Positions 1 through 7,806 of a stretch of DNA of 17,156 bases are shown one piece after another; positions within the stretch are counted from its first letter, which is position 1; every line of letters begins with the position of its first letter. Source of the stretch: an uncultured Streptococcus sp. (lineage in GTDB: Bacteria > Bacillota > Bacilli > Lactobacillales > Streptococcaceae); the NCBI GenBank assembly GCA_902479835.1, contig CABSQC010000004.1:1-17156 (forward strand), in the 5' to 3' direction. The notes under the pieces were generated by a model that worked only from the letters and a program-made list of their open reading frames with translations, searched no databases and was not told the origin of the DNA. Position numbers and translations under genes: made by a program.

Positions 1-774
1 ATTGTGGATAATGGTTGCTCCACGATGCAATTTTTTATGAATCTTTTCAATAATGGCATCCGGCTGGCTCGTTACGATCATTGCCTGCATCCGTTTTTGC
101 TTGGTAAAGACAGCATCCGTTACTCGACTCGATACGAAGATGGTAATCATAGAGTAAAGAGCATACTTCCAACCAAAGGTCAGACCAGCAATCAACATGA
201 TGGTCCCATTGACCAAAAAGGAGATACTGCCGACATTCTTTCCTGTCCGTTTTCGAATCGTCAAACTAACAATATCCGTTCCTCCACTGGAAATGTTGTT
301 CCGAAGAGCAAAACCAATCCCTGTTCCCATGACAACCCCACCAAATAGAGCATTCATGATCGGATCGTTGGTCAAAGTAACCACTGGCACAAACTGAATA
401 AAGAGGGAACTCATCGAAACCGTAATAAAGGTAAAGATGGTAAATTTATGTCCAATGTGGTACCAAGCCACAATCATTAGAGGAATATTAATAGCATAAA
501 AGGTCAAGGAAACGGGAATCGTATAACCTATAAAGCGATGACTCAGAACAGATAAAATCTGAGCTAGCCCTGTTGCACCACTGGAATAAACATGTCCTGG
601 TTGAAAGAAGAAGTTGACGGCAATCGCTGATAGAAAACCATACAGCAAGGAAGCTGACACTTTTTCATCGTATTTCTCACGGGAGATGCTCTTCAGCACG
701 CGCAATAATTTAATGTTATAAGCTAGTCGCCGCACATGATAGCGAAATAGCTTATGAAAGCGAGTTTTTTTCAT
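1..774 (-). CDS. YitT family membrane protein (3' end cut by window edge)
   Basis: Open reading frame running off the left edge; 258 codons are present and the stop is outside. The protein begins MKKTRFHKLFRYHVRRLAYN, a basic cytoplasmic N-terminus. It continues into hydrophobic segments with the hallmarks of the YitT (DUF161) family: a Gly-rich stretch GGVVMGTGIGFALRNN followed by SSGGTDIV. The last visible part (QAMIVTSQPDAIIEKI, then RGATII) matches the start of the cytoplasmic C-terminal DUF2179 domain, so only a few tens of residues should be missing. These are polytopic inner-membrane proteins; no transport substrate is established that I can name. The ribosome site upstream of the ATG is poor. 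The gene lies 75 bp after aspS in the same direction, behind a hairpin, so it may be only partly co-transcribed with aspS. Family assignment is confident; function is not. Confidence 0.88.
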   Translation of the reverse strand, partial: MKKTRFHKLFRYHVRRLAYNIKLLRVLKSISREKYDEKVSASLLYGFLSAIAVNFFFQPGHVYSSGATGLAQILSVLSHRFIGYTIPVSLTFYAINIPLMIVAWYHIGHKFTIFTFITVSMSSLFIQFVPVVTLTNDPIMNALFGGVVMGTGIGFALRNNISSGGTDIVSLTIRKRTGKNVGSISFLVNGTIMLIAGLTFGWKYALYSMITIFVSSRVTDAVFTKQKRMQAMIVTSQPDAIIEKIHKKLHRGATIIHN

Positions 775-793
775 TTTCAATCCATCGATTAGA

Positions 794-840
794 AGAAAAG
801 GAAAATCCTAGAGCAACTAATCCCTAGACTTTCCTTTTTC
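794..840 (-). terminator. Imperfect terminator hairpin after aspS
   Basis: Read on the minus strand, AAAAAGGAAAGTCTAG and CTAGGATTTTCCTTTTC pair imperfectly around an 11-nt loop. The tract after the stem is pyrimidine-rich, not a clean U-run. It lies between the aspS stop and the YitT start, so it may attenuate or end aspS transcription. Confidence 0.5.
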
Positions 841-849
841 TCCCTTGTC

Positions 850-2604
850 CTATTCTTGATCTGCTACTTCTACTTGAAGATTTAACTCATCCAATTGTTT
901 TTCAGAAACGATAGAAGGAGCTTGTGTCATTGGATCTGTCGCCTTATTATTCTTAGGAAAGGCAATGACTTCCCGAATATTATCTTCGCCTGCAAGAAGC
1001 ATCACAAAGCGGTCCAACCCAATCGCCAATCCTCCATGTGGTGGGAAACCGTAATCCATTGCTTCCAACAAGAACCCAAATTGTTCATTAGCAGCCTCTT
1101 TTGTAAATCCAAGCGCCTTGAACATCCGTTCCTGTAAATCTTTATGATTAATCCGTAGGCTTCCTCCACCTAATTCATAGCCATTTAAGACGATATCATA
1201 GGCAATCGCTCGAACTTTTGAAAGATCGCCTTCCAATTCATGCTCTGTTTCAGCTTGTGGGAGTGTAAATGGATGGTGAGCAGACATATAACGGCCTTCT
1301 TCTTCAGACCATTCAAACATTGGCCAATCCACTACCCAAAGGAAGTTGTATTGATTGTTGTCAATCAAGTCAAGCTCTTTCGCAAGACGAACACGCAAAG
1401 CACCAAGCGTTGCATTGGCTACTTCAAGAGTATCTGCTACAAAGAGAACTAGATCCTTGTCTTCTAACTGTAAAGCAGCTGTCAAGTCACTTGTCAAGTC
1501 TGTCAAGAACTTCGCAACAGGACCATTCAAAGCACCTTCAGCATATTTCACCCAAGCAAGACCTTTTGCACCGTATTGCTTCGCAACTTCTGTCAATTTA
1601 TCGATGTCTTTACGAGAGTAATGATCCGCTGCACCTTTGACAACAATCGCCTTAACTGCTGGAGCTTCTGAGAAGACTTTGAAGTCTACACCCTTGACAA
1701 GCTCTGTCAAGTCTTGGAGCAACATTTCAAAACGTGTATCTGGTTTATCTGAACCATACAAGGCCATAGCATCATCATAATTCATCCGTGGGAATGGGAG
1801 TGTTACTTCAATTCCCTTGGTTTCTTTCATGACACGTGCAATCAAGCCTTCTGTGATATCCTGGATTTCTTGATCACTCAAGAAAGAAGTTTCCAAGTCG
1901 ACCTGTGTAAATTCAGGTTGACGGTCTCCCCGTAAATCCTCATCCCGGAAACACTTCACGATTTGATAATAGCGGTCAAATCCAGCATTCATCAACAATT
2001 GTTTTGTAATCTGAGGACTTTGTGGAAGGGCATAGAAATGGCCTTTGTTGACACGGGAAGGAACCAAGTAGTCACGTGCTCCTTCTGGAGTTGACTTAGA
2101 AAGGAACGGTGTTTCCACATCAATAAACTCTAATTCATCTAAGTAATTGCGTATTGAATGAGTTACTTTTGCACGGAGTTTGAGGTTTTCCAACATCTCA
2201 GGACGACGAAGGTCTAAGTAGCGGTAACGAAGACGAGTATCATCATTGGCTTCAATTCCGTCCTTGATTTCAAATGGCGTTGTTTTGGCAGTATTAAGAA
2301 CCGTAATAGTCTCTACCTTGAGTTCTACTGCTCCAGTTGGCAAGTTCGGATTCGCTTGTTCACGAGCTTCCACAAGACCTGTCACTTCTACAACATATTC
2401 ACTGCGGATGCTTTCAGCTGTGGCCATCACTTCTGCACTAACTGTTTCTGGATTGATCACCAATTGCATGATTCCTTCGCGGTCGCGTAAATCAATAAAG
2501 ATCAAACCACCCAAGTCACGACGACGGCTAACCCATCCTTTCAAGGTAATACGAGTTCCAATGTGTTCTTCACGAACACGTCCAGCATACATTGAACGTT
2601 TCAT
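850..2604 (-). CDS. aspS: Aspartyl-tRNA synthetase
   Basis: Class II aminoacyl-tRNA synthetase that charges tRNA-Asp in the cytoplasm; 584 residues, the usual length of the bacterial type. An OB-fold anticodon-binding domain occupies about residues 1-105 ([20 protein letters not shown]). The catalytic core follows, with QSPQ at 195-198, motif 2 FRDED at 219-223, the long insertion (GAD) domain of bacterial AspRS around 290-420, and motif 3 with GLDR at 529-532. The residue after RRRD is Leu31. As I recall, discriminating enzymes such as that of E. coli have Leu here and non-discriminating ones have His, so this AspRS probably charges only tRNA-Asp; that is an inference from one position. The ATG at 2604 has GGAG about 10 nt upstream. 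The gene stands apart from hisS, and no T-box is visible in the short leader. Confidence 0.98.
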   Translation of the reverse strand: MKRSMYAGRVREEHIGTRITLKGWVSRRRDLGGLIFIDLRDREGIMQLVINPETVSAEVMATAESIRSEYVVEVTGLVEAREQANPNLPTGAVELKVETITVLNTAKTTPFEIKDGIEANDDTRLRYRYLDLRRPEMLENLKLRAKVTHSIRNYLDELEFIDVETPFLSKSTPEGARDYLVPSRVNKGHFYALPQSPQITKQLLMNAGFDRYYQIVKCFRDEDLRGDRQPEFTQVDLETSFLSDQEIQDITEGLIARVMKETKGIEVTLPFPRMNYDDAMALYGSDKPDTRFEMLLQDLTELVKGVDFKVFSEAPAVKAIVVKGAADHYSRKDIDKLTEVAKQYGAKGLAWVKYAEGALNGPVAKFLTDLTSDLTAALQLEDKDLVLFVADTLEVANATLGALRVRLAKELDLIDNNQYNFLWVVDWPMFEWSEEEGRYMSAHHPFTLPQAETEHELEGDLSKVRAIAYDIVLNGYELGGGSLRINHKDLQERMFKALGFTKEAANEQFGFLLEAMDYGFPPHGGLAIGLDRFVMLLAGEDNIREVIAFPKNNKATDPMTQAPSIVSEKQLDELNLQVEVADQE

Positions 2605-2639
2605 TTCTAATTAATCTCCAAACTAATATTCTTCCTTCT

Positions 2640-2648
2640 ATTTTACCA
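2640..2648 (-). promoter_or_regulatory. Extended -10 promoter of aspS
   Basis: On the minus strand TATGGTAAAAT contains an extended -10 (TG-N-TAAAAT) about 36 nt before the aspS ATG. No good -35 is seen, which is usual for extended -10 promoters. The same TGGTAAAATAG string occurs at the dlt promoter. Confidence 0.55.
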
Positions 2649-2649
2649 T

Positions 2650-2673
2650 AAAGACCAGCAGAAAGTGGCCTTT
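2650..2673 (-). terminator. Weak hairpin between small membrane gene and aspS
   Basis: On the minus strand AAAGGCCA and TGGTCTTT form an 8-bp stem (one G-U pair) with an 8-nt loop. The stem is followed only by AT, then the aspS extended -10. It could terminate the upstream small gene, but there is no U-tract beyond the stem. Confidence 0.3.
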
Positions 2674-2701
2674 AGCTCAACTTTTTCAGTCACCAACTTC
2701 T

Positions 2702-2926
2702 TTAGTTATCGTGGTTCTCTTCTTTCTTTTTGGGATCATCGTAGAGAGTGGGTGCTAGCACCTTCATTAAAGTCGCCGTCCCAAATCGCAAGACAGCTGC
2801 TGCTAGTCCAAAAATAGGGGATAGGTAGCGGAAAAAGAAATCTCCCCTAAGCACATAGGTCATGCCACCCACAATAAAAAAGATCACAATTCCCTGAACG
2901 ATTGCGTAAAACCAAATTTTTTTCAC
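2702..2926 (-). CDS. Small two-helix membrane protein, unknown function
   Basis: I chose the GTG at 2926 as the start because AAAAGGAG lies just upstream with good spacing; an in-frame ATG at 2986 has no such site and would add a non-membrane extension through the DnaA-box region. The product is 74 residues: a basic N-terminus (KKIW), a hydrophobic segment at about 5-26 (FYAIVQGIVIFFIVGGMTYV), a short loop, a second hydrophobic segment at about 34-55, and a charged tail DDPKKKEENHDN. I recognise no characterised family. It lies between the dlt operon and aspS, all on the same strand, with an upstream region dominated by DnaA boxes. That it is a real gene rests on the ribosome site and the protein-like membrane topology. 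Confidence 0.72.
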   Translation of the reverse strand: MKKIWFYAIVQGIVIFFIVGGMTYVLRGDFFFRYLSPIFGLAAAVLRFGTATLMKVLAPTLYDDPKKKEENHDN

Positions 2927-2955
2927 ACTATTCTCCTTTTCACAAACCAGCTGAC

Positions 2956-3092
2956 TTATCCACTGTTTTTTATCACTTATCCACAAAAATGTGGATAACT
3001 TTCACTTTTTGCCCCTCAAAAGAGGAAGCGTCGTCAGCATCAGGACTTGCTTTCATCCATTTACAAGCAAGTTTTCCACAGCCTGTGGATAA
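2956..3092. promoter_or_regulatory. Cluster of five DnaA-box sequences
   Basis: Three exact matches to TTATCCACA occur: 2977-2985 (plus), 2990-2998 (minus) and 3084-3092 (minus). Two single-mismatch boxes also occur: TTATCCACT at 2956-2964 and TTTTCCACA at 3072-3080. The boxes at 2977 and 2990 face each other across AAAA, and those at 3072 and 3084 face each other across GCC. About 0.1 exact 9-mer is expected by chance in a window of this size, so the cluster is not random. No dnaA, dnaN or rpmH lies here, so this is not the standard oriC arrangement. It could be a DnaA-titrating or initiation-control cluster, or an operator for the small membrane gene just downstream. Confidence 0.72.
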
Positions 3093-3134
3093 CTCTCTTG
3101 CTTATTTGTGACTTTCTCGTCACTTTCCTCACAA

Positions 3135-3170
3135 ATCAAGGAGCCAGGATTCGATCCTGCCCCCTTTGAT
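3135..3170 (-). terminator. Hairpin after dltD
   Basis: Seven bases past the dltD stop, on the minus strand, ATCAA then GGGGGCAGGAT pairs with ATCCTGGCTCC then TTGAT around a CGA loop. The stem is about 16 bp, with one bulge, one G-U pair and one mismatch. What follows (TTGTGAGG) is not a U-run, so it may be a processing or protective 3' hairpin and not a standard intrinsic terminator. The loop region resembles a tRNA T-arm, but no complete tRNA is present. Confidence 0.5.
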
Positions 3171-3176
3171 CAAGCA

Positions 3177-4445
3177 TTATTTAAATTCGTCTGGTGTCCC
3201 TTTATATTGGGCCCAGTCTTTACTGAAGAAGCGATCATTTAGATGGTAAGTTGGTGCTTTTTCAGCCTTTGTGACAAAGGGATTGACCGCTTTATCAAAG
3301 GCTAGCCAACCATTCCATCCCATATGAATCGTATCTTCCATAAAGTAGGGCTGATCACCATCTTTAGAAAAGTCTGCAATATTGGTGAATCCTTGACTTT
3401 CCAATTGGTAACGAATCTTTTGAACAGCCTGTTCATACTTTTCTTGGCTCAAGCCTGTGTATTTCATCCATTTGGCATTTACTGGAGGAATGACAAAGAT
3501 AACATTGGTCCGAGATTTAGCAAACTGGTCTAGAACCAACTGCAAGTCATTGTACTCAGGAGATTGAACATAGGATTCGTTTTTTTGGAAACCTTTTAGT
3601 TTCTTCAACTTCATTTTTAAACGAGTATTGTAAAAATGATTGCTGATTCCAAGGTCGTTGTTATTGGTTTTGATTTTTGCTTCAGCCGTTGCAATTTCCT
3701 CCAATTTCTCATATGAGAATTGGTCTGGCAAATCTTGTAGACGTTTTTTTACCTTCTTATCATAATTCCCGTTTGTACGAGTAGCGAGATTACTAAATAA
3801 GGCATCTTCGCGCTGAACCAGATGGGAAACAAACTGGTTTAAAGACTGATCAAATCCTGAAATTTTCTCTCCTTGAGAAATTTTGGTCACAACACTTTGA
3901 AAGGCGACATTTGGATACTGCTGCAACAGGCGTTTTGCAGCATACTGAGATGCAGCATCCTGTTGGTGATTGGCAATAAAGCTATTCAACTGATCGCTAT
4001 TAAAGAATTGTTGAAAGGCAGAGGAATCATAGCCCTTCTTGGTAAACCATTGCGGAGAAACCACATAAACAGCTGTATTGTCCTTAAGTTCTGGCAAAAT
4101 CTGTTGCATTCCAAAATACTGGTTCAAAGAAGCCGCACCACGTTCTCCTAAAAAGTAGGGTCTGTAATTGCGGTCATATTTCTCAGCCAAAACTGCTGGA
4201 TGCACCACATCAAAGCGCAACCATTCACTGGAGCCGAAATAAGGGACAAAGCGATGCTGTGGATCAGAAAGCGCTTCTTGCTTCTTTGTACGGCTCTTGA
4301 ATCCTTCTGCATTCAGACTAACCGCAGCTTTTTTCTCTTCGGTATAGTTGTGCTTATGATTGATTGGATAAAAGAATAATAAAGCTGTTACCATGAGGAG
4401 CGCGCAAAATACGGGCCCTAAAATCAGCCACAAACGCTTAAGCAT
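3177..4445 (-). CDS. dltD: DltD, D-alanyl transfer protein
   Basis: Last gene of the dlt operon; 422 residues, normal for the family. One N-terminal membrane anchor (about residues 5-26) places the rest outside the membrane. The SGNH/GDSL-like catalytic residues are visible: GSSEW at 71-75 holds the nucleophilic serine, and DTIHMGW at 371-377 holds the Asp371/His374 pair. DltD works with DltB in moving D-alanine from the carrier protein to teichoic acid outside the cell. The start overlaps the end of dltC by 8 nt, indicating translational coupling. Confidence 0.97.
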   Translation of the reverse strand: MLKRLWLILGPVFCALLMVTALLFFYPINHKHNYTEEKKAAVSLNAEGFKSRTKKQEALSDPQHRFVPYFGSSEWLRFDVVHPAVLAEKYDRNYRPYFLGERGAASLNQYFGMQQILPELKDNTAVYVVSPQWFTKKGYDSSAFQQFFNSDQLNSFIANHQQDAASQYAAKRLLQQYPNVAFQSVVTKISQGEKISGFDQSLNQFVSHLVQREDALFSNLATRTNGNYDKKVKKRLQDLPDQFSYEKLEEIATAEAKIKTNNNDLGISNHFYNTRLKMKLKKLKGFQKNESYVQSPEYNDLQLVLDQFAKSRTNVIFVIPPVNAKWMKYTGLSQEKYEQAVQKIRYQLESQGFTNIADFSKDGDQPYFMEDTIHMGWNGWLAFDKAVNPFVTKAEKAPTYHLNDRFFSKDWAQYKGTPDEFK

Positions 4446-4677
4446 TCTGAAGCTCCGTTACACCTTCTACGATCTTGTTAGCAGTGTTCCAATCATCGCG
4501 TCCAAATTCAGATACAGGAACACGGATCCCAAAGCGATTTTCCAATTCCACGATCAATTCAACTGTTCCCATACTATCAAGAACACCCGCATCAAAGAGA
4601 TCCTCATCCATCATGTCTGAGACATCTTCCATAAACAATTCGTCAATAATTTCAATTACTTGTGATTTTACATCCAT
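4438..4677 (-). CDS. dltC: D-alanyl carrier protein DltC
   Basis: A 79-residue acyl-carrier-type protein. The phosphopantetheine attachment motif is DSMG with Ser35. DltA loads D-alanine onto this arm and DltB/DltD receive it at the membrane. The protein is strongly acidic, as carriers are. AAAAGGAG precedes the ATG, and the gene sits 14 nt after dltB and overlaps dltD. Confidence 0.98.
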   Translation of the reverse strand: MDVKSQVIEIIDELFMEDVSDMMDEDLFDAGVLDSMGTVELIVELENRFGIRVPVSEFGRDDWNTANKIVEGVTELQNA

Positions 4678-4691
4678 TTTTTATTCTCCTT

Positions 4692-5945
4692 TTATTTCAC
4701 TTTTGGGAACCATTGCTGATCCAAGAATCCTGAGAAGATCAGGAAGGACAACATCACTGTATTAAAGGTGATAAAGATCCCCAAAGCCTTGGTCCAACGA
4801 TTGTCCGGTATCGGATCCAATCCTTTTGCTTTTCTTTCTTTATTAATAGATTTTTTCTTTCGAATCCAGGCATCATTGATAACCATTCCAAGCCCATGGA
4901 AGAGTCCATAAGCGATGTAGTACCAGGTCACCCCGTGCCAGAATCCCATGACCAACATATTGATAATGTAGGCAACATTTGAGGTGGTAATCCGGCTCTT
5001 GAACACTTTATTGCGCATCAGCACCATTACGAGACGCATAAAGACAAAATCACGGAACCAGAAAGATAAACTCATATGCCAGCGATTCCAGAATTCCTTT
5101 AAATCACGTGATTTAAAAGGACGGTCAAAGTTGATGGGACTTTTAATCCCCATCAAATTGGAAGCCGCTAAAGCAAACATGGAATACCCTGCAAAGTCAA
5201 AGAAAAGGTCAAAGCCATAAACATACATGACTCCCAGCGTTCCGATGTTGAAGAATCCACCTTGAGACAAGGCATAGGTCTGCACATGACCTAACAATAA
5301 GTGGCCAAAAATATGAGCTAGGATAAATTTATAAAGGAAGCCATACATGATGTACTTAACAGCTTGCTCCAACATATCCAATAATTCTTCGCGCTCAGGA
5401 ATGGCTTTATAATCCTCATTAAAACGCTTGAAACGATCAATCGGCCCACTTGAGAAGGTTGGCATAAAGAGCATAAAGCGTAAGAATTCCCAGAGCGTGA
5501 ATTCTTTCAAAACACCATCTCGCATTTCGATGATCATTCCGACAGCTCGGAAGGTCAAATAAGAAATCCCTAAAAATCCAAACAAGGATTGGTGTCCATT
5601 CTTGATCGCTGGCTCTACCTTAACAAAGATCAAGGGCAAGACAGACAAGAAGGAATGAAGATAGAAAATCCACTTATTGTCCGCTTTCTGACGATAAAAT
5701 TTGTAGGAATACACAATCAAGATTTGCCAGACTACGTAAAAGAGTAAGGCATAAATTTGCTTGAGATTCGAACCTGTCAGCATCAAAATGATAAAGATCA
5801 GACTCACAAGTCCTTCATATACCGGAAACCGCTTTTTGAAAAAGAGACCCACAAAGATCGGCAAAAAAGCTAGAATGAGGTAGATAAAATAGATCGGTGT
5901 TCCATAGTGTTCTAAATGAGGGAGCTGTTTCAAAAACTCGATCAT
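4692..5945 (-). CDS. dltB: DltB, MBOAT-family D-alanyl transferase
   Basis: Polytopic membrane O-acyltransferase of 417 residues. The MBOAT signature is present: [17 protein letters not shown] with His290, and [18 protein letters not shown] with His337. These are one residue offset from the His289/His336 pair I recall for structurally studied DltB of S. thermophilus. The enzyme forms a funnel across the membrane and takes D-alanine from DltC. Its ATG overlaps the dltA stop by 4 nt (ATGA), so translation is coupled. No truncation or missing motif. Confidence 0.98.
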   Translation of the reverse strand: MIEFLKQLPHLEHYGTPIYFIYLILAFLPIFVGLFFKKRFPVYEGLVSLIFIILMLTGSNLKQIYALLFYVVWQILIVYSYKFYRQKADNKWIFYLHSFLSVLPLIFVKVEPAIKNGHQSLFGFLGISYLTFRAVGMIIEMRDGVLKEFTLWEFLRFMLFMPTFSSGPIDRFKRFNEDYKAIPEREELLDMLEQAVKYIMYGFLYKFILAHIFGHLLLGHVQTYALSQGGFFNIGTLGVMYVYGFDLFFDFAGYSMFALAASNLMGIKSPINFDRPFKSRDLKEFWNRWHMSLSFWFRDFVFMRLVMVLMRNKVFKSRITTSNVAYIINMLVMGFWHGVTWYYIAYGLFHGLGMVINDAWIRKKKSINKERKAKGLDPIPDNRWTKALGIFITFNTVMLSFLIFSGFLDQQWFPKVK

Positions 5946-7492
5946 CGGTTGTTAACCTCGCTAATCAACCCTTTGATGTCGATTTTCCCGTTTGGTGTTA
6001 ATGGCAAGCTGTCACGATAGAGGAATTTTGAAGGCATCATATAAGACATCATAATGTTTTCTAAATCTTCCTTAATGGCTTTCGTGATATCAATCTCGCG
6101 CTCAAATTGTTCTTTGACACCCTCTTTTAAGATAACATAGGCCAAGAGATTTTGAACCTTGTGATCTTTATTATAGCGCGGAACTGCGACTGCTGAGTCA
6201 ATATACTTCGATTTGTTCAAGTTTTGAGAGACATCCTCTAGCTCGATACGGTAACCGTTAAACTTAATCTGGAAGTCCATCCGTCCACCATAGAGAAGGA
6301 GGCCTTCATCCGTCATGGTTCCGACATCTCCTGTATGGTAGGCTGGAAGACCTTCAAATTCGAAGAAGGCTTCTGCTGTTTTCTCTGGATTATTCATATA
6401 ACCTTTTGAAACAGCCGGTCCAGACACGATGATCTCACCTTGCTCACCATTCGGCAATTTGTTACCTGCCTCATCAATGATGAAGGTTGGAGAATCTTCT
6501 TTGGTGTAACCAATTGGCAGACGTTTCAAAGTAGCTAACATCTCATCTGTTACGGCTACAGCCGAAAGAGCTACAGTTGCTTCCGTTGGGCCGTAGGCAT
6601 TGATGATGCGTGCATTTGGGAAACGCTCGCGCAGTTTTTGAGCCGTTTTAACCGTCAATTCTTCGCCATCAAAGTAGAAATGCGTGATTCCAGGCATTTT
6701 CTCACTATTAAAGTCTTCTGATAACATGGCCATATCTGCAAAAGATGGTGTCGAAGTCCAGATCGCAATCGGAAGAGAAAAGATGGTCGCAAAGAGTTGT
6801 TTGAAGTCTTGAGTAATGGCTGATGGAAGAGCAAAAAGGGTTCCTCCAAGAGCCAAGGTCGGTGCCCAGTACATGACAGACAAGTCAAAGGAATAGGGCG
6901 GTTGTGCCAACATTTGCGGACGCTCTGGCGTTGCAAATTCCTTGTCCGTAATCATCCAGTTGGTAAAACTGAGCAAGTTATCGTGCGAAATTTGCACCCC
7001 TTTTGGTTTCCCGGTTGTCCCTGAGGTAAAGATGATGTAGTAGTTATCATCCCCTTTGACCGGATGTTTCAAGTCATAGGCATGCTGAGCCGCATAAGCT
7101 TCACGCACTTGCTCCAAGGACATGATTGGAGCAGCTGGGTTTTCCAATGGAAATTCATTGATGGCAATAATCAAGCTTGGCTCTGCTACTTCAACAATGG
7201 CAGACACGCGCTCCAAGGCAGAGTGGCTATCAATTGGGATATAGGCATGGCCAGATTTTGTCAAGGCCACAAAGGTTGCCAACATTTCATATTCTTGTCC
7301 ACCAAAGACCACTACAGGTGACTTTTCAGGAAGTCCCATTTGGTCAATATGGGCAGCCAAGCTATCTGAATCAGCCTTCAATTGCCCATAGGTATGCTCC
7401 TCACCAAGGACATTGTAGACCGGATAGTCTGGTTGTAGTTGCGCATAACGTTCAATTGTCTCGATCATATCGTGAATAGGTTGGTTTGACAC
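5942..7492 (-). CDS. dltA: D-alanine--DltC ligase DltA
   Basis: Cytoplasmic adenylation-domain enzyme of 516 residues. It activates D-alanine with ATP and loads it on DltC. Core motifs appear in order: [10 protein letters not shown] at 156-165 (P-loop), YGPTE at 300-304, the hinge-region HTGD at 386-389, [19 protein letters not shown] at 402-420, and the catalytic C-terminal lysine in PNGK (Lys503). The start is GTG at 7492, with AAAAGGAG about 10 nt upstream that begins directly after the dltX stop. An ATG eight codons in lacks its own ribosome site. It is the second gene of the operon, 18 nt after dltX. Confidence 0.98.
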   Translation of the reverse strand: MSNQPIHDMIETIERYAQLQPDYPVYNVLGEEHTYGQLKADSDSLAAHIDQMGLPEKSPVVVFGGQEYEMLATFVALTKSGHAYIPIDSHSALERVSAIVEVAEPSLIIAINEFPLENPAAPIMSLEQVREAYAAQHAYDLKHPVKGDDNYYIIFTSGTTGKPKGVQISHDNLLSFTNWMITDKEFATPERPQMLAQPPYSFDLSVMYWAPTLALGGTLFALPSAITQDFKQLFATIFSLPIAIWTSTPSFADMAMLSEDFNSEKMPGITHFYFDGEELTVKTAQKLRERFPNARIINAYGPTEATVALSAVAVTDEMLATLKRLPIGYTKEDSPTFIIDEAGNKLPNGEQGEIIVSGPAVSKGYMNNPEKTAEAFFEFEGLPAYHTGDVGTMTDEGLLLYGGRMDFQIKFNGYRIELEDVSQNLNKSKYIDSAVAVPRYNKDHKVQNLLAYVILKEGVKEQFEREIDITKAIKEDLENIMMSYMMPSKFLYRDSLPLTPNGKIDIKGLISEVNNR

Positions 7493-7510
7493 GGGTAGGA
7501 GTCTCCTTTT

Positions 7511-7639
7511 CTAAAATTCGTTGTAGATAAAGCCACCCTGACCTTGACCAAGGTAACTAAAGAAATAAAGTAGGGCTAGGAAAATGGCGAAATACAAGAC
7601 CGTCTGCCCGATAAATTTATAAAGTGTTTTATGTTTCAT
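7511..7639 (-). CDS. dltX: DltX, small teichoic acid D-alanylation protein
   Basis: A 42-residue protein, first gene of the operon. It has a basic N-terminus (MKHKTLYKF), one membrane helix (about residues 11-30, QTVLYFAIFLALLYFFSYLG) and the conserved C-terminal motif GGFIYNEF that typifies DltX. DltX is required for D-alanylation in several Firmicutes; its C-terminus is thought to take part in the acyl relay with DltB. The ribosome site (GAAGAGTG) is weak. Confidence 0.93.
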   Translation of the reverse strand: MKHKTLYKFIGQTVLYFAIFLALLYFFSYLGQGQGGFIYNEF

Positions 7640-7672
7640 AAGTTTCACTCTTCATTTTGATTGTTATTCACT

Positions 7673-7702
7673 ATTTTACCATTTTTTATACCAAGTAAGC
7701 AA
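7673..7702 (-). promoter_or_regulatory. Promoter of the dlt operon
   Basis: On the minus strand TTGCTT (7697-7702), an 18-bp spacer, and an extended -10 TGGTAAAAT whose hexamer is 7673-7678. It lies about 35 nt before the dltX start. I see no CiaR-type repeat overlapping it. Confidence 0.65.
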
Positions 7703-7726
7703 TTTTAAACATAGTGAGAATCCTCT

Positions 7727-7740
7727 GGAAAACGTTATCA
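7727..7740. promoter_or_regulatory. Near-consensus cre (CcpA) site upstream of dlt
   Basis: The minus-strand 14-mer TGATAACGTTTTCC matches the cre consensus TGWNANCGNTNWCA at 13 of 14 positions; only the last base differs. It is centred about 65 bp upstream of the predicted dlt start point, upstream of the -35. That position fits activation or weak modulation better than roadblock repression. The site is also downstream of the S41 protease gene. Confidence 0.5.
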
Positions 7741-7806
7741 TTTCAGACATTTATCCCTTCTAACCAAAGAATTTTTCTTCTTTACATTTTCTGATGGGAA
7801 TTCTTT

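Noticed and set aside
1240..2614. Plus-strand open frames inside aspS
   Set aside because: They are antisense shadows of a fully conserved synthetase gene, with no ribosome sites or recognisable domains.
2956..3092. The chromosomal replication origin itself
   Set aside because: No dnaA, dnaN or rpmH, and no clear AT-rich unwinding element beside the boxes. An extra-origin cluster is the safer reading.
3135..3170. A tRNA gene after dltD
   Set aside because: Only a T-arm-like stem is present. The space to the dltD stop cannot hold the D and anticodon arms, there is no acceptor pairing, and T54 is A.
7680..7715. CiaR-type repeat at the dlt promoter
   Set aside because: TTTAAA-N5-TTACTT matches only one half-site; the second half has too few matches.
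7741..7806. Terminator after the S41 peptidase gene
   Set aside because: AAAGAATT and AATTCTTT can pair, but the loop exceeds 20 nt and no U-run follows; I could not support an intrinsic terminator.
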